Of a stretch of 64,000 bases of DNA, positions 47,787-58,552 are shown piece after piece. The notes under the pieces were generated by a model, which saw nothing but the letters and a program-made list of their open reading frames with translations, made no database searches and had not been told where the DNA came from. Origin of the DNA: an uncultured Monoglobus sp. (GTDB taxonomy: Bacteria > Bacillota > Clostridia > Monoglobales > Monoglobaceae); assembly GCA_947624305.1 (NCBI GenBank), contig CANQKC010000002.1:62001-126000 (forward strand), in the 5' to 3' direction. Numbering within the stretch: the first letter of the stretch is position 1; every line of letters starts with the position of its first letter. Made by a program: the position numbers and the translations under genes.

Positions 47787-50700
47787 TAACAGATCCCTCC
47801 ATATTTATTAATCCGTATATTATTTTAGCTGACTGGGCGCGTTCCGCAAATCCCTTCGGGTCAAGCAGGCCGCCGCCTACGCCATTAATTATTTCTGCGC
47901 AATACATCTTCTCGACAGCCTCAACAGCGTAATCGCTGATGCTCGCCTGATCCGTGAACTCCGCATAGGGGATCTTCGCGGGAACAGTCTTGCCGAGAGC
48001 CGTAACGGTTCTGTATGCCATAACCATCATGTCTTCACGCGTGATGTTGTCGTTAACGCCGAAGCTTCCGTCGTCGTAGCCGTTTACGACTCCGAGAGCG
48101 ACCGCCTTGCCGACCGGAACGGTGTACCACTGATCCGCCGCCACGTCTGTGAAGTCTGCGGCTGACGCCGTGGTGTCCTGTCCGAATGCGCGCATGAGCA
48201 TTGTGGTGTACTCCGCTCTTGTCACGTTCTGTCCGGGTGAGAACTTGCCGTCGCCGGTTCCGTTAACGATGCCCATAGCCGACAGCGCGTTGATGGACTC
48301 TTCAGCCCACTCATATCCGGTCAGATCCGTATACTGTGCGGGCGCGGCGCTCGCCGCGGGTGCCGCTGTTGCGTTGGGATCAGCCGTAGCGTTCGGGTCG
48401 GGTGTGGCCGTCGCGGTCGGGTTGGTGGTGATACCACTGCCGCCGCCACCGCCGCCACCGCCGCCGGAAGGTCTTGTAGATCCGTCCGGAACGGGCGCGG
48501 GATCAATCGCAACTGAGCCGTCACCTGTTGAAACCTTTATGCTTTCAACGTTTACCCATGAATAACCGTCATTACGCGACTTGAGTTCGATCTTACCGAT
48601 GTTGTACGGCGGGTCGATGTTAATGCTGAACTCACCGAGTTTATAATCGGCAATAACCTTGCCCGCTTCGTCGGTGATAGTAACAGACGCCTTGTTGCCG
48701 AGCGAGTCAACAACAATCTTGATCGTCTGGTACTGAGCCGAGCCTTTCTGATAATACCAGAGGGCGTGCAGCGTCTTGTCGGTATCAGCCTGGTCGGAGA
48801 ATATCGCGTCTCCGAAGGGCGTTGTCAGCTTGTATGTTGATAGAGCATAGCCGGTCGCCTGCAGACTGTTCATTGAAGAATCAGTCTCCGATGTGTACGC
48901 GTCGCCCGCGCTCGCAAACGGCAGGACATATTCATGTCCGTCCTCGCCCATAACATCCAGATCATCCTTTGTCTTCGGAGTGTTGGGAATGCTGTCGATT
49001 GCGAGGTCGCCCTGCTTGGGCGTTCCGGTCGTTCCTATGTTATAGGTTCCGACCTCAGTCGTGCCGAACTTCAGAACGGGCGTCTCGATCGTGCCGTCAG
49101 CTCTGTCGCCGTGGAACGAACGTTCAGAGTCAACGTCCTTGTCGATACGCGTTACCTTGTTGGGTCTTGACGAAGCGTCAAGATATACGGAGAACGCGGA
49201 ATCCCAAAGCTCCGTCTTGGTCGAGTCTTTATCCTCGTTTACATCCGGATCCTTGAAGAAGTTGAGCTGCCATGTGTTGTGCTCGGTCGTTCCGGTCTTT
49301 GTCATATCGCTTGTGTTCTTGAATATCATACCGTTCAAGGCGTCGGTCTGCTTCTGATACAGAACCTTGAGCTTGACTTCGTATGTCATCTTGTCTTCCT
49401 GCGTTACGGGAAGAGTGAGGTTGGTGTTAACACCGTGAGAGTTCGTCTCGTCAAGCATCTGCAGAACGTTTTCGCCTGTATCGGGGTCCTTCTGGATAGA
49501 TACCTGACCGCCCAGGATATACATGAAGCGCTTGGTCAGGAAGTCGTATCTTTCTTCCTCTGTCATTGAGGGGAAGTCGAAGTCGTACAGAACTCCCGAA
49601 GGCGTTGTCTCGATAACTCTCGAGGGCGTCTTGCCGTTTATGTTTGTGGCTACAACCAGGATATAATACTTGATATTGTTCTCAAGACCTGTTATAACCT
49701 GCTTATTGGTCGTCATGCTGAGACCGGTCAGCTTGTTCGCGTAAGCGTTGTAATCCTGACCGTGGTCAACCGTGTCATAGTAGATCTCGTAGCCCTCGTC
49801 GGTCGCGGGGTTGCCCGACCAGTTAATTCTTACCTGGTTCAGGTAGGGAACAACGCCGCTGGCGGCTATCTGAGGCTCGGACGGCATTATCGCCGATCCC
49901 TCGGGCTTAGGCTCGGTCTTGAACGTCATATCATCATTTTCGGTCACGGTGACCTGACCAAACTCATCAGTCGTCGTTACTCTGTAATAATAATTTGTGT
50001 CGGGCTGCAGATCCTCAAGCGTAACCGCGTGATATGTGTGATATCCGTCGGGCGCGTTGCTGTAGTCAACAGCGATGCTCTTGGTGTACTTGCCGGGCTC
50101 TGTGCCGTAATCCATAACGCATGTGGCTCTGTAGGCTGTGTTCCAAGAGATCTCAGCCGATGAATAACCGAGTCTGTTGGGCGCGATATCCTGATTTCTG
50201 CTGTCGCCGCGGATTATCTTAAAGTTCTCGGCAACCGCGGGAGTCATATCAATGTCAACGGGCTCATCGTCAGCCATGAAGTTGATGTACTCCTCAAGAT
50301 AGGTATAGCCGGTGTCGGGATTGATCTTTGTCGCCAGATATTCGGTCGTGTCCCAACCTCTGTATTCCTTGTACCAGTTGGGGATACCGTCGCCCATGCC
50401 GTCCCAAGGAATTTGTCTTACCGTGTACTCGGGCACAAACTCAAAGTCCTTAAGATTTCCCGAAGCCTTCGCTTCCTGGAACTCGCTGTAGTTACTGTAG
50501 CTTGTGAGGTAAGGATACTTGTTCAGCATGTAGTTGAGCATGAAGGGAGCAACGGGCTTGTAATCTTCCTCACCCGCGTGTCTCGCGTCTCTGTCATATA
50601 CCCACTGTGCGGGGATCAGATCCGCAACCGTTCTCTTAACGGCGGTGTAAACCGGTTCAACGCTCTTAACTTCATACTTCGTCTCGTCGATCGTGTCGGG

Positions 50701-53700
50701 ATTTGTTGTTGTGTAGAAGCTGCCTGTAGCCGGGTCGTAAACAGTGTACTGGAGCACCTTTCCGGGCGCGCCGCAATACTCGCCCCACCAGTCGCCTATC
50801 TCAAAGTCTGTGAGGTAGTCGGCATGGTAACGACCGGCGGCGTTGGGATTGGTCTCGGTGTTCACGTCGGTGTTCTCATCCCAGTTGATCGGGATATTGC
50901 CGGAACCCGTCGCGCCTTTGATCGCGGGGCCGGCGCCCTGGATCATGTTCCAGCTTCTGCTGGTCTTGTAGTTCTGGGGCTCGCCGTATGAATATCCCGA
51001 AGATGAATTCTCGTCGTACTGAACAGCGCGGTGCGATGTGTAGTCAACGGGAACCATAACGGTGTTGCCGTTCTCGTCGAGCTTAGGCTCGGTAAGTCTC
51101 GCCTCGAGCTGATTAAAGAAGGGAGATACCTGGCTCTTTGTCAGGCTGACCTCTTTTGTGTTTCCGCTCTTTACTTCCGCCATGATCATGGTGTCGTAAA
51201 GGTCGCGCGCGGGCTTGGTCGCGCCCATGCCCTGGCTGAGGCCTTCCTCATCAAGAGCGTATCTTACGAGCGTGTTGTCAAGACCTTCGCCGACAACCTG
51301 AATTACGTCGCCGCGGGGCGCGGGAAGCGGATAATCCATATAAGCGATGGTAGCAGCCGTCGTGTTCTTGTTGTCGTTGTCATAAGATCTGGGGTCGTTG
51401 TCCCACTCATCAAGAGTCATGCTGCTCAGATCGGCAACCTTGCTGCTGCCTTCGTCGCGTCCGAATTTCATTATGCCCTTCGAAGGAACCGAGCTGCTGA
51501 TGATCGTGGCGCTCGCGACCTCGCTGAAACCGTTGTCGGTGCCGCCCGATGTGTAGTTGTTGGCATAGTAGGCGATTACGCCGCCGGAATACGCGCGGCC
51601 TCTGCCTATTCTGTAAGGCGTGGCGTTTGACATCGTGTTGCCTTTGCGGGCGAAGTTGTCATGAACACTGTATTTAGCGTTTCTGTTCTGAGCCTCATAG
51701 TTATAAATATCAAATCCGTTTCCGCAGTTGAACAGCAGAACGTTGTAAGTGTCTACCCAGTTGGCGTCAACCAGACGCGGCGTACGCTGAGTACTGTCGC
51801 CCAGCATTGTCTTGATAAACGAAACTCTCGAAGAACCCTCGTTTATCGCGCCGCCGTATGAGTGGCCGCCCTTCTCATGCGTGGAGTTGATCGTAAGACC
51901 CTTGCCCATCAGCATGTTCTGGAAGGTTACGTTTCTGCCCGCCATACGGAACTCCATATCGATCGCCCACTGGAATGTGCAGTGGTCAACGATAAGGTTG
52001 GTGGTCGAGCCGATGCTCATCGGGTCGGTCTGATTATAGATACCGGTAGGCTGAACGTCGCCTATTCTTATTCTTATGTTTCTGATTATAACGTCGTGGG
52101 TCGAGCTTACGTCAAGTCCGTATCCCTTCAGCGTGATGCCGGGATAAGGAGCCGTTTGACCCGCGATCGTTACGTTCGCGCCCTTAACGCCCTTGAGCGA
52201 AAGGTTCGCGCCGTAGTTTGTCATATCGATAACGCCGCCGACATCAAACACGATGGTTCTGGCGCCCGTCATCTCCTCAACGCCGTACTGGAACGATCCG
52301 GGACCGGAAGCGTTAAGGTTCGTAACGTGGTAAACCTGACCGCCGCGGCCGCCTACCGAATACTGGCCGTAGCCCTCGGCGGACGGGAACGCCTTGACAT
52401 TATCTTTCGGAGCGATCGTTAAAACGATGTCACGGCTTGCCGACTGACCTTTAACCGTTGAGGTAACCGTCAGCGTAACGGTTGAGCTGAAGCCGTTTGT
52501 AGGTCTGTTAACGCTGGCCGTGTAGCCGCCGAGGTCCTCAACGGGAAGATTATCCTCGTTGCCCTCGCCGTCGCCCGAGCCGTCTGTGTCACTTACATAG
52601 TCGCCCTTCTTGATGCTTACAACATTGCTGTCGGACGTCTCCCATGTGAGAGTTCCGAATTCGCCCTTGGCTTCAAGATAGAATTCGCTCTGACGAACAT
52701 TGGCGGGATCAATTCCGCCGATTATGGCGTTGTTAACATCATAGAGAGCTTTCTCGGCATCTGTTGCCGGGTCCTCTTCAACGAGACTGAGATCAAACGT
52801 CTTTATCGCGCTGCTGCCTTCGTAGGTCGCTGTGGCGGCCAGCGTGAATTCCGAGATGCCCGTTCCGTTGAATGGAGGCTTTTTAACCGTTACAACGCCC
52901 GTGGCGTTGTCAACGCTCAAATAATTCGCGTCCGACGAATCGTATGTGATAACCGAACCGTAATAGCCCTTTACCGGCATGGTGAAGCCGGTCGAAACAT
53001 TTGACGCGTCAAGCTTGTTGCCGTCGGCGTCAACCGCGGGCAGATCGATCATGTCAACATCCGCCTGAGCGATAGTCTGCGGGTCGCCGGGCTCTGCCGA
53101 CGAAACCTTCGCGGTCAAAGTCTTTGTGGCATTCGCCGCGCCCTTCGTGACTGTCGCGGTGAGAGTAACCTGAACGCTCTGCTCACCCGAATACGCGGGA
53201 CGCTTAACGGTCACATGACCGTTTTCATTGTTAACCGAAAGGATGTCCGCGTTTGACGATTCCCATGTTATAACCGAACCGAACTCACCCTTGACCGGCA
53301 GATCAAAATCCGCCGTGATGTCTCCGGACTCGCCGGGGATTGCAAGAGCGGCCGCGTCAGCCGCAACGGAGTCCTCGTCGTTCTTTGTCGCCTCTTCGCC
53401 CTCAGCCGCGGTAACTTCTCCGTCCTCATGGGCAAAGAAAGCATCCGCGTCAGCGGCATAGAGACCGGACTCTTCGGACTCGTCCGCGTAGATTTCCTCT
53501 CTCATTTCATCTGTCAGCTCAGTCTTGTTGCCGTCGGCATCAATCATAAAGCTGACGTCTTCCTCATCAACATTGCTGTCTTCCCGGGTTTCAGTCTGCG
53601 CCGGCGTAGGGTCATCCGATCTATCCGCCTCAGCGGCAAATGAATAGATGGGACCTGCCTGCAGTACAAGCATCAACGACACAAGAAGAGCAAGCACAGC

Positions 53701-53721
53701 TGACAGCTTCTTTTTAAGCAT
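47779..53721 (-). CDS. SLH-anchored pectate lyase (PL1-like), 1,980 residues
   Basis: Signal peptide (about 1-30), an acidic linker, three atypical Ig-like domains (about 135-210, 240-315, 345-435) and a right-handed beta-helix lyase at about 442-760. The lyase begins KAFPSAEGYGQYSVGGRGGQ and shows VTIAGQTAPYPGITLKG, the VDHCTFQW calcium/active-site motif and TPRLVDANWVDTYNVLLFN with the Arg region of PL1 enzymes. After a linker come two fibronectin-III domains (about 1160-1260, 1280-1375), a carbohydrate-binding-like beta domain (about 1380-1740), a Gly8 and Ala/Thr/Pro linker, and three SLH domains (about 1800-1975). It should cut polygalacturonate by elimination while held on the cell surface. 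Calcium-dependent activity is inferred. AGGGGGAATTTAA precedes the ATG. Confidence 0.88.
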   Translation of the reverse strand: MLKKKLSAVLALLVSLMLVLQAGPIYSFAAEADRSDDPTPAQTETREDSNVDEEDVSFMIDADGNKTELTDEMREEIYADESEESGLYAADADAFFAHEDGEVTAAEGEEATKNDEDSVAADAAALAIPGESGDITADFDLPVKGEFGSVITWESSNADILSVNNENGHVTVKRPAYSGEQSVQVTLTATVTKGAANATKTLTAKVSSAEPGDPQTIAQADVDMIDLPAVDADGNKLDASNVSTGFTMPVKGYYGSVITYDSSDANYLSVDNATGVVTVKKPPFNGTGISEFTLAATATYEGSSAIKTFDLSLVEEDPATDAEKALYDVNNAIIGGIDPANVRQSEFYLEAKGEFGTLTWETSDSNVVSIKKGDYVSDTDGSGDGEGNEDNLPVEDLGGYTASVNRPTNGFSSTVTLTVTSTVKGQSASRDIVLTIAPKDNVKAFPSAEGYGQYSVGGRGGQVYHVTNLNASGPGSFQYGVEEMTGARTIVFDVGGVIDMTNYGANLSLKGVKGANVTIAGQTAPYPGITLKGYGLDVSSTHDVIIRNIRIRIGDVQPTGIYNQTDPMSIGSTTNLIVDHCTFQWAIDMEFRMAGRNVTFQNMLMGKGLTINSTHEKGGHSYGGAINEGSSRVSFIKTMLGDSTQRTPRLVDANWVDTYNVLLFNCGNGFDIYNYEAQNRNAKYSVHDNFARKGNTMSNATPYRIGRGRAYSGGVIAYYANNYTSGGTDNGFSEVASATIISSSVPSKGIMKFGRDEGSSKVADLSSMTLDEWDNDPRSYDNDNKNTTAATIAYMDYPLPAPRGDVIQVVGEGLDNTLVRYALDEEGLSQGMGATKPARDLYDTMIMAEVKSGNTKEVSLTKSQVSPFFNQLEARLTEPKLDENGNTVMVPVDYTSHRAVQYDENSSSGYSYGEPQNYKTSRSWNMIQGAGPAIKGATGSGNIPINWDENTDVNTETNPNAAGRYHADYLTDFEIGDWWGEYCGAPGKVLQYTVYDPATGSFYTTTNPDTIDETKYEVKSVEPVYTAVKRTVADLIPAQWVYDRDARHAGEEDYKPVAPFMLNYMLNKYPYLTSYSNYSEFQEAKASGNLKDFEFVPEYTVRQIPWDGMGDGIPNWYKEYRGWDTTEYLATKINPDTGYTYLEEYINFMADDEPVDIDMTPAVAENFKIIRGDSRNQDIAPNRLGYSSAEISWNTAYRATCVMDYGTEPGKYTKSIAVDYSNAPDGYHTYHAVTLEDLQPDTNYYYRVTTTDEFGQVTVTENDDMTFKTEPKPEGSAIMPSEPQIAASGVVPYLNQVRINWSGNPATDEGYEIYYDTVDHGQDYNAYANKLTGLSMTTNKQVITGLENNIKYYILVVATNINGKTPSRVIETTPSGVLYDFDFPSMTEEERYDFLTKRFMYILGGQVSIQKDPDTGENVLQMLDETNSHGVNTNLTLPVTQEDKMTYEVKLKVLYQKQTDALNGMIFKNTSDMTKTGTTEHNTWQLNFFKDPDVNEDKDSTKTELWDSAFSVYLDASSRPNKVTRIDKDVDSERSFHGDRADGTIETPVLKFGTTEVGTYNIGTTGTPKQGDLAIDSIPNTPKTKDDLDVMGEDGHEYVLPFASAGDAYTSETDSSMNSLQATGYALSTYKLTTPFGDAIFSDQADTDKTLHALWYYQKGSAQYQTIKIVVDSLGNKASVTITDEAGKVIADYKLGEFSINIDPPYNIGKIELKSRNDGYSWVNVESIKVSTGDGSVAIDPAPVPDGSTRPSGGGGGGGGGSGITTNPTATATPDPNATADPNATAAPAASAAPAQYTDLTGYEWAEESINALSAMGIVNGTGDGKFSPGQNVTRAEYTTMLMRAFGQDTTASAADFTDVAADQWYTVPVGKAVALGVVNGYDDGSFGVNDNITREDMMVMAYRTVTALGKTVPAKIPYAEFTDQASISDYAVEAVEKMYCAEIINGVGGGLLDPKGFAERAQSAKIIYGLINMEGSVNE

Positions 53722-53801
53722 TTAAATTCCCCCTATTATATAGTGTTAATTATTTATCTAAATTAGATCGCCGCATCAAAATGCTGCGGCACAGCCGATC
53801 G

Positions 53802-56800
53802 CTAAGCTTCTTCGACGGCGTCGGGAGCATCAGCTTCTTCTGCCTCGTCGGATTGCTGAGACACGGTCTCCTCGGAAGCTGTCTCCTCGACAGCTTCCGC
53901 GGTTTCTGTTTCTTCTTCCTCAACAGCCTCGACTGCAGCTTCCTCGGGAGCCGCCGCGTCGATCGTTACTTCCTCCTCGGGCTGTTCCGCGACTTCCGCG
54001 GCAGAGCCCGCATGCTTTACGGTAAATCCGGCAACATAAACATCACTTCCGCTGCCTGTCGGCAGTACGCCGGTGATGAATACGCATGTTCCGGCCTTTA
54101 CGGTGATCGTGTGAACTGTCTGCTGCGCCTCACCGATGTACAAGCCGCATGATCCGGGTCTTGTGCCCATACCTATCGTCTTGCCGGCTGCCGCCTCGGA
54201 GTAAACCGTGATCTCGGCGTCATACGCGGGCATTACTGCCATGTATGCCGTCGATCCCGCCAGACGGAGACAATTCTTTTTAGCGCCAAGACTTCCCACA
54301 ACGCTGGTGCCCATCTGTGAGCTAAAGCTGTGTTTTCCGGAGAGATATACGTTGTTATCCATCAGATATATCTCGCCGCCTTGTTCTGTCGAAATATAAT
54401 CTTCTACAGCGAACTCAAGGTCGGTCGTAACAGCCTTGAGCTGCGCGGGAGGATCAGCGGGAGTCTCGGAAACGAAGTCCGCAGATATGATCGCGTCGCT
54501 CGAGGGAACTGTCACGATATACTCGCCCGTGGGGTTTCCGTTGCTGTTCATAACAGGCTGCGCTTCCGTGACATTGCCTGCTGTGTCAGTAACCGTGACA
54601 CGGCTCAGCTCATAACCCATGTTGGGCTTTGCCGATACCATGAATGTCTCTCCCTCATACGCAGTGTATTCGCTGTCGTTGTATGTCGTCAGTTTAATGT
54701 TGTCATAATATACGTTTCCGCTGGTCGCCTCGGCAAGTCTGATCTGCTTGATAGACTTGTTTCTGCCGGTTACAAACGGAGCCATATCCGAGCTGATCTC
54801 CGCGGTCGCCATTGTGGACGATGCGGAATAGCTTCCGTTGGCGCTGTGTCTGTAATACTCAACCGTGACTGTGTTGTCGTTGGTGTTGCCCTTGATATAA
54901 ACCTTGAACCATCTGCCGTCCTCAAACTCGTTCTTGCTGAGCATGGTCGCGGTTCTGGAGGCCTTTGAATCGGTCAGCGTCAGATCAGCCGCGTCGCTTG
55001 TTACATAAATTCTGTCCTTAAGGTTCGTCATATGGAAGAACGCGTTGCTGTTTCCACCGGCTGTCGCTTTGCCTGTCGCCGCGTCAACGGGATCAGCCGC
55101 GTTGTCAAGATAGGTTCTGAACGACTGGTTAATTCCGCCCTTGGTGTAGATGTCATATGACAGTGTGAACGGGCCGTCAACCGCGTTGTCAAGCGCGTAC
55201 AGAACTTCCTTATCCGATACCATCATCTTGTTGGTGGAGTTGCCCTTGGCCTCTTCCGAAGTCTCAACGGCTGTGGGAGTCAGACCTGTCTCGGACGAAA
55301 CGGTTCCGTCATATGAAACAGCCCAGCCGCCTCCGCTGCTTGCCAGGAAATTCTCTGTGCTGCTCATCACGGGCTCGGTTATCATTGAGTTTCCGGGCGT
55401 TACCGTTATCGTGCCGTTGTCGGGCTGAACCGCGCTTACGGTGTGCGTGTCAGCGTTTTGCGGAACGCAGCGCGCAGAAACCTTAACGTCCTCATAAGGC
55501 ATCACGAACGAGTATACGGTGTCACTCTCTTTGGTAACCGTAAGGCTCGGGCTCGTGTATACGCCCGCTACCTTGCAGCCGTCGTTCGGCTGAACAGAAA
55601 CGGTAACCTTTTCGCCCATAGTCTGCTCAGCGTCTGATGTCGCTGAACCGTTTGTAACCTCGCCTATGCTTACCTTATGCTTAACTGACGGATCGGGCGT
55701 CGGGACCGGAGTAGGCGTGGGCATTACGAAGTCCTCGCCGTAGTACATGATAATTCCGTAAATATTAATTCCCTGATTGCCCTTAAACGTCAGCGTGTCC
55801 GGTCCGCCGGTATATTCGAATTTGCACGTCGGCGCCGCGCCGTCAAGGCACATAAAGTCATCGACCCAGATCTTGCCGGATGAATCCTTAACATCATATG
55901 TTCTGTCCGCGCTGGAAGCCGAAACCGCGTCGATAGTGATCTCGCACGGGCCGTATACCTTAAAGTGAATTTCGTTTGTTCCTATCTTCAGACGGTTTGC
56001 GTAAGATCTCGTGGTTCCGTCGGACATTTTGCTTTCCATGAATGTCTTTTTGGAGCTCGGCTGATCCATATCACTGTCCTTCGAAATCGAAAGGCCGTCA
56101 AAGTCTTTGTTCGCCGGGAGCTTATTGCCCACATACTCGGCAAACTGCGAATAGTCAAACTTATACGCCTGATAGCCGGGTCCCTGATCGGGATCCTCCA
56201 TAACCGGAGCCGCCGTCGCGGGAGGCACATCACTCTCCTCGCCCGCGGTGAAGTATACCTCGAGCTGCATTGTTCCGTCCTGAACGCCCGCGGGCAGTGT
56301 GAACGTTACAACGCCGTTTACCATAGTCGTGTTTGTGATCTCTGTTTTCTCGCCGGTAACGCTTGAAATATAGCTGAGCGATTTCACCGCTCTTACCTTA
56401 TAGCCGTCGGGCGAGATGACCTTAAGGCTTACGGTCTCGCCGGGGATCGCCTTTGCGGGTATGGCTATAACCGTTCCGTTCTGCGTTGAGCCGATCGTAA
56501 CGTCGGGCATTGTGACCTCGGATGCCGCGTAGTCCGCGTCAACCTGCCAGCCGGCGTATAATGTCGTGTTTGTTTTTATCGGAGTATTATCAAAATCAAA
56601 CTCCGCCGCCGCGGTCGGGCTTGCGCGCCAACCGGTAAAGGTGTAGTGGTCACGCGTCGGAACCTCCGCGGGTTTTGCCGCGTGTCCGTCAGTCTTGACT
56701 GTCTGGCTTGCGATCTCGGTAACCTTACTCTCAACGCCGAGGCTGTCAACAACCGTTACATAGCCGCCGTTCAAATTGAACGAAACCGCAGCCTCGCCGT

Positions 56801-57848
56801 TCTTGTACCAGCCCGCGTAAAGCGTCATGCCGGAGGTAACTCTGTCTGTGTTGATGTCCCACTTCTGGGTATCGTCCAAATCGTCGGCCGCCTGCTTTGA
56901 CTTGTACCAGCCGTTAAACGTGTATGTAATAACCTCGGGTTCCGCTCCCGCTGTGGGAACGGGGCCTTCCTCGGTGCGCGTCGCCGTCGGCTCGGCGCCT
57001 CCGATCACACTGTTCTTTGAAACCGTGACCGAGGTTGTCTCTCTGCCGTTCGCGAATTTTCCGCCGTTGGCGTTAAACGTAACGCTGACGCCGTTGTTTC
57101 CGCTGCCGCTGCCGCCGGGGCCGCCGCCGCTGACGCTCGGCGCATAGCCGCCGCCGTTCGCGCTGCCGCCCAGACCGCCGGTTACAACAGTTCCGGCGCT
57201 TACGTCATTCTGTCCGGGAACCGTTGTGGCTCCGGGCTGTGTGCCAACGTTTGTAATGCCGTCAAGCACCTTTACGACCTCCGCGCGTGTTATGCTTGCC
57301 GCGGGACGGAAGGTGTTGTCCTCGGGATAGCCGTTGATAACGCCGGTGCCGACAAGAGCCGTAACCGCCGTCTCCGCCCAAGGCGAGATCTCCGCGCTGT
57401 CCGCGAAGGTGATAAGGCCGTGCGAGTTTACCTGATAAGCACGCTGGAACATAGCCGCGGCTTCCTCACGCGTTACGTTGTTGTCAGGCTTAAACGTGCC
57501 GTCCTCATAACCGCCGATAACGCCGGCCGCAACGCATTTTTTGAGGTCCTCCGTGTACCAGTCGTCCGCCGCGACGTCGCTGAAATTAATATCCGCGGAC
57601 GCGGTGTACTGTCTCGCTGTGGAAATGACCTTGGCAAGCTCCGCTCTTGTTATGTTGTTGTCGGGCTTGAATGTGCCGTCGCTGTAGCCGTTCACGACTC
57701 CGGCGCCGCTCCATTTGTCAATAACGCCCTCTGCCCAGTGACCCTGAGTGTCGCTGAACGAGGCGGCGGAGACAGTGACAGCACCGAATGTGGTGAATAC
57801 CAGCGCGAGCGCCAGCAACAATGCCATAGTCTTACTAAACTTTCTCAT
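53802..57848 (-). CDS. SLH protein with InlB-type repeats and acidic tail (1,348 residues)
   Basis: Signal peptide (MRKFSKTMALLLALALVFTT ... SA) then three SLH domains at about 28-200 (GYSDGTFKPDNNITRAELAKVIS, GYEDGTFKPDNNVTREEAAAMFQ, GYPEDNTFRPAASITRAEVVKVL, in outline). A Gly-rich linker (about 215-250) is followed by Listeria/Bacteroides InlB-type repeats (FNGWYKSK, FTGWRASP, LYAGW) at about 255-435. Beta-rich binding-type domains follow (about 560-710), with PTPTPVPTPDPS near 720 and a LamG-like region (about 850-1090). The last 70 residues are a strongly acidic Glu/Ala/Val tail. No catalytic motif is visible; it probably binds a polysaccharide or helps build the surface layer. AGGGGG 7 nt before the ATG. 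Confidence 0.85.
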   Translation of the reverse strand: MRKFSKTMALLLALALVFTTFGAVTVSAASFSDTQGHWAEGVIDKWSGAGVVNGYSDGTFKPDNNITRAELAKVISTARQYTASADINFSDVAADDWYTEDLKKCVAAGVIGGYEDGTFKPDNNVTREEAAAMFQRAYQVNSHGLITFADSAEISPWAETAVTALVGTGVINGYPEDNTFRPAASITRAEVVKVLDGITNVGTQPGATTVPGQNDVSAGTVVTGGLGGSANGGGYAPSVSGGGPGGSGSGNNGVSVTFNANGGKFANGRETTSVTVSKNSVIGGAEPTATRTEEGPVPTAGAEPEVITYTFNGWYKSKQAADDLDDTQKWDINTDRVTSGMTLYAGWYKNGEAAVSFNLNGGYVTVVDSLGVESKVTEIASQTVKTDGHAAKPAEVPTRDHYTFTGWRASPTAAAEFDFDNTPIKTNTTLYAGWQVDADYAASEVTMPDVTIGSTQNGTVIAIPAKAIPGETVSLKVISPDGYKVRAVKSLSYISSVTGEKTEITNTTMVNGVVTFTLPAGVQDGTMQLEVYFTAGEESDVPPATAAPVMEDPDQGPGYQAYKFDYSQFAEYVGNKLPANKDFDGLSISKDSDMDQPSSKKTFMESKMSDGTTRSYANRLKIGTNEIHFKVYGPCEITIDAVSASSADRTYDVKDSSGKIWVDDFMCLDGAAPTCKFEYTGGPDTLTFKGNQGINIYGIIMYYGEDFVMPTPTPVPTPDPSVKHKVSIGEVTNGSATSDAEQTMGEKVTVSVQPNDGCKVAGVYTSPSLTVTKESDTVYSFVMPYEDVKVSARCVPQNADTHTVSAVQPDNGTITVTPGNSMITEPVMSSTENFLASSGGGWAVSYDGTVSSETGLTPTAVETSEEAKGNSTNKMMVSDKEVLYALDNAVDGPFTLSYDIYTKGGINQSFRTYLDNAADPVDAATGKATAGGNSNAFFHMTNLKDRIYVTSDAADLTLTDSKASRTATMLSKNEFEDGRWFKVYIKGNTNDNTVTVEYYRHSANGSYSASSTMATAEISSDMAPFVTGRNKSIKQIRLAEATSGNVYYDNIKLTTYNDSEYTAYEGETFMVSAKPNMGYELSRVTVTDTAGNVTEAQPVMNSNGNPTGEYIVTVPSSDAIISADFVSETPADPPAQLKAVTTDLEFAVEDYISTEQGGEIYLMDNNVYLSGKHSFSSQMGTSVVGSLGAKKNCLRLAGSTAYMAVMPAYDAEITVYSEAAAGKTIGMGTRPGSCGLYIGEAQQTVHTITVKAGTCVFITGVLPTGSGSDVYVAGFTVKHAGSAAEVAEQPEEEVTIDAAAPEEAAVEAVEEEETETAEAVEETASEETVSQQSDEAEEADAPDAVEEA

Positions 57849-57938
57849 TACTATTCCCCCTATTTTAAATAATCATAATTTTATCAATATTAAGACGGGA
57901 GTGCAAAATGGCATACCACCCCCTATACAGTTAAACTC

Positions 57939-57967
57939 ATTATACAACATTTTTGAGGATTAGTCAA
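57939..57967 (-). promoter_or_regulatory. promoter of the 1,348-residue SLH gene
   Basis: Minus strand: TTGACT (57962-57967), 17-bp spacer, perfect TATAAT (57939-57944). Downstream TAACTGTA also occurs after the promoter at 61608-61636. Confidence 0.75.
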
Positions 57968-58067
57968 TCCGCGTAAAATAAAGAGGCAATTATTCATTAG
58001 TTTTTAATAATTTTTTGCTATTATTGCGTGAATATCCTTTAAAAAATCAAAATTCACGGCAAAAAAA

Positions 58068-58085
58068 GAGCGCCCGCGAGCGCTC
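58068..58085 (-). terminator. intrinsic terminator of the XRE gene
   Basis: GAGCGC and GCGCTC pair around a 6-nt loop; T7 follows on the minus strand. Confidence 0.8.
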
Positions 58086-58093
58086 CGTTCGGA

Positions 58094-58477
58094 TCACATC
58101 CAGTCTTTTACATATCTGTCATAGAACTGTTTCTTATATCTTTCGACGCATATGTCCTCAACAACCACATTGATGTCGGGCACGCTGTTTTCCTCTTTCT
58201 GCTGAATGAACTGCATAAAGCGCGGCCCAAGCAGATTGTTCATCAAAAAATACTCTTTTGTTTTCTGGTTCGCGAAAACAATGAACATTATCGAGGTGAG
58301 CTGCGACCATGTCATAACAAAATGCTTGTTCTCAATGACCGACATTCTCGGCGTCGAAATTCCGCACCTCTCGCCGAACGCTTTCTGCGAAAGCCTCAAA
58401 AGCTCGCGTATTTTCGGAAGATGCTCCGCAAGCTCAACGCACATCTCGCGCTTTTCCTTTTCAGTTAACTCTACCAT
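58094..58477 (-). CDS. XRE-family helix-turn-helix regulator
   Basis: 127 residues. A helix-turn-helix type 3 motif lies at about 20-60 (IRELLRLSQKAFGERCGISTPRMSVIENKHFVMTWSQLTSIMF). The C-terminal half has no recognised domain (QQKEENSVPDINVVVEDI ... QFYDRYVKDWM). It sits inside the SLH gene cluster with its own promoter and terminator and could regulate these genes, but no operator is visible. GGGAGG 8 nt before the ATG sets the start. Confidence 0.85.
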   Translation of the reverse strand: MVELTEKEKREMCVELAEHLPKIRELLRLSQKAFGERCGISTPRMSVIENKHFVMTWSQLTSIMFIVFANQKTKEYFLMNNLLGPRFMQFIQQKEENSVPDINVVVEDICVERYKKQFYDRYVKDWM

Positions 58478-58552
58478 TGATGTAACCTCCCTTTATAGCC
58501 TGCCTCTGTTAGTCGGGAGACGTATACCGCCTCCGTTTTCGAGATTAAATTA

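Larger units (their letters stand above)
57849..58093. other. upstream region of the large SLH genes
   Basis: An 84-nt leader separates the promoter from the 1,348-residue SLH gene. It contains a short frame, ATG at about 57913 (13 codons), preceded by AGGGGG; otherwise nothing is seen. Confidence 0.4.

Noticed and set aside
48445-48480. run of GCC/GCCACC triplets resembling a microsatellite
   Set aside because: It encodes the Gly linker of the pectate lyase protein; length change would stay in frame.
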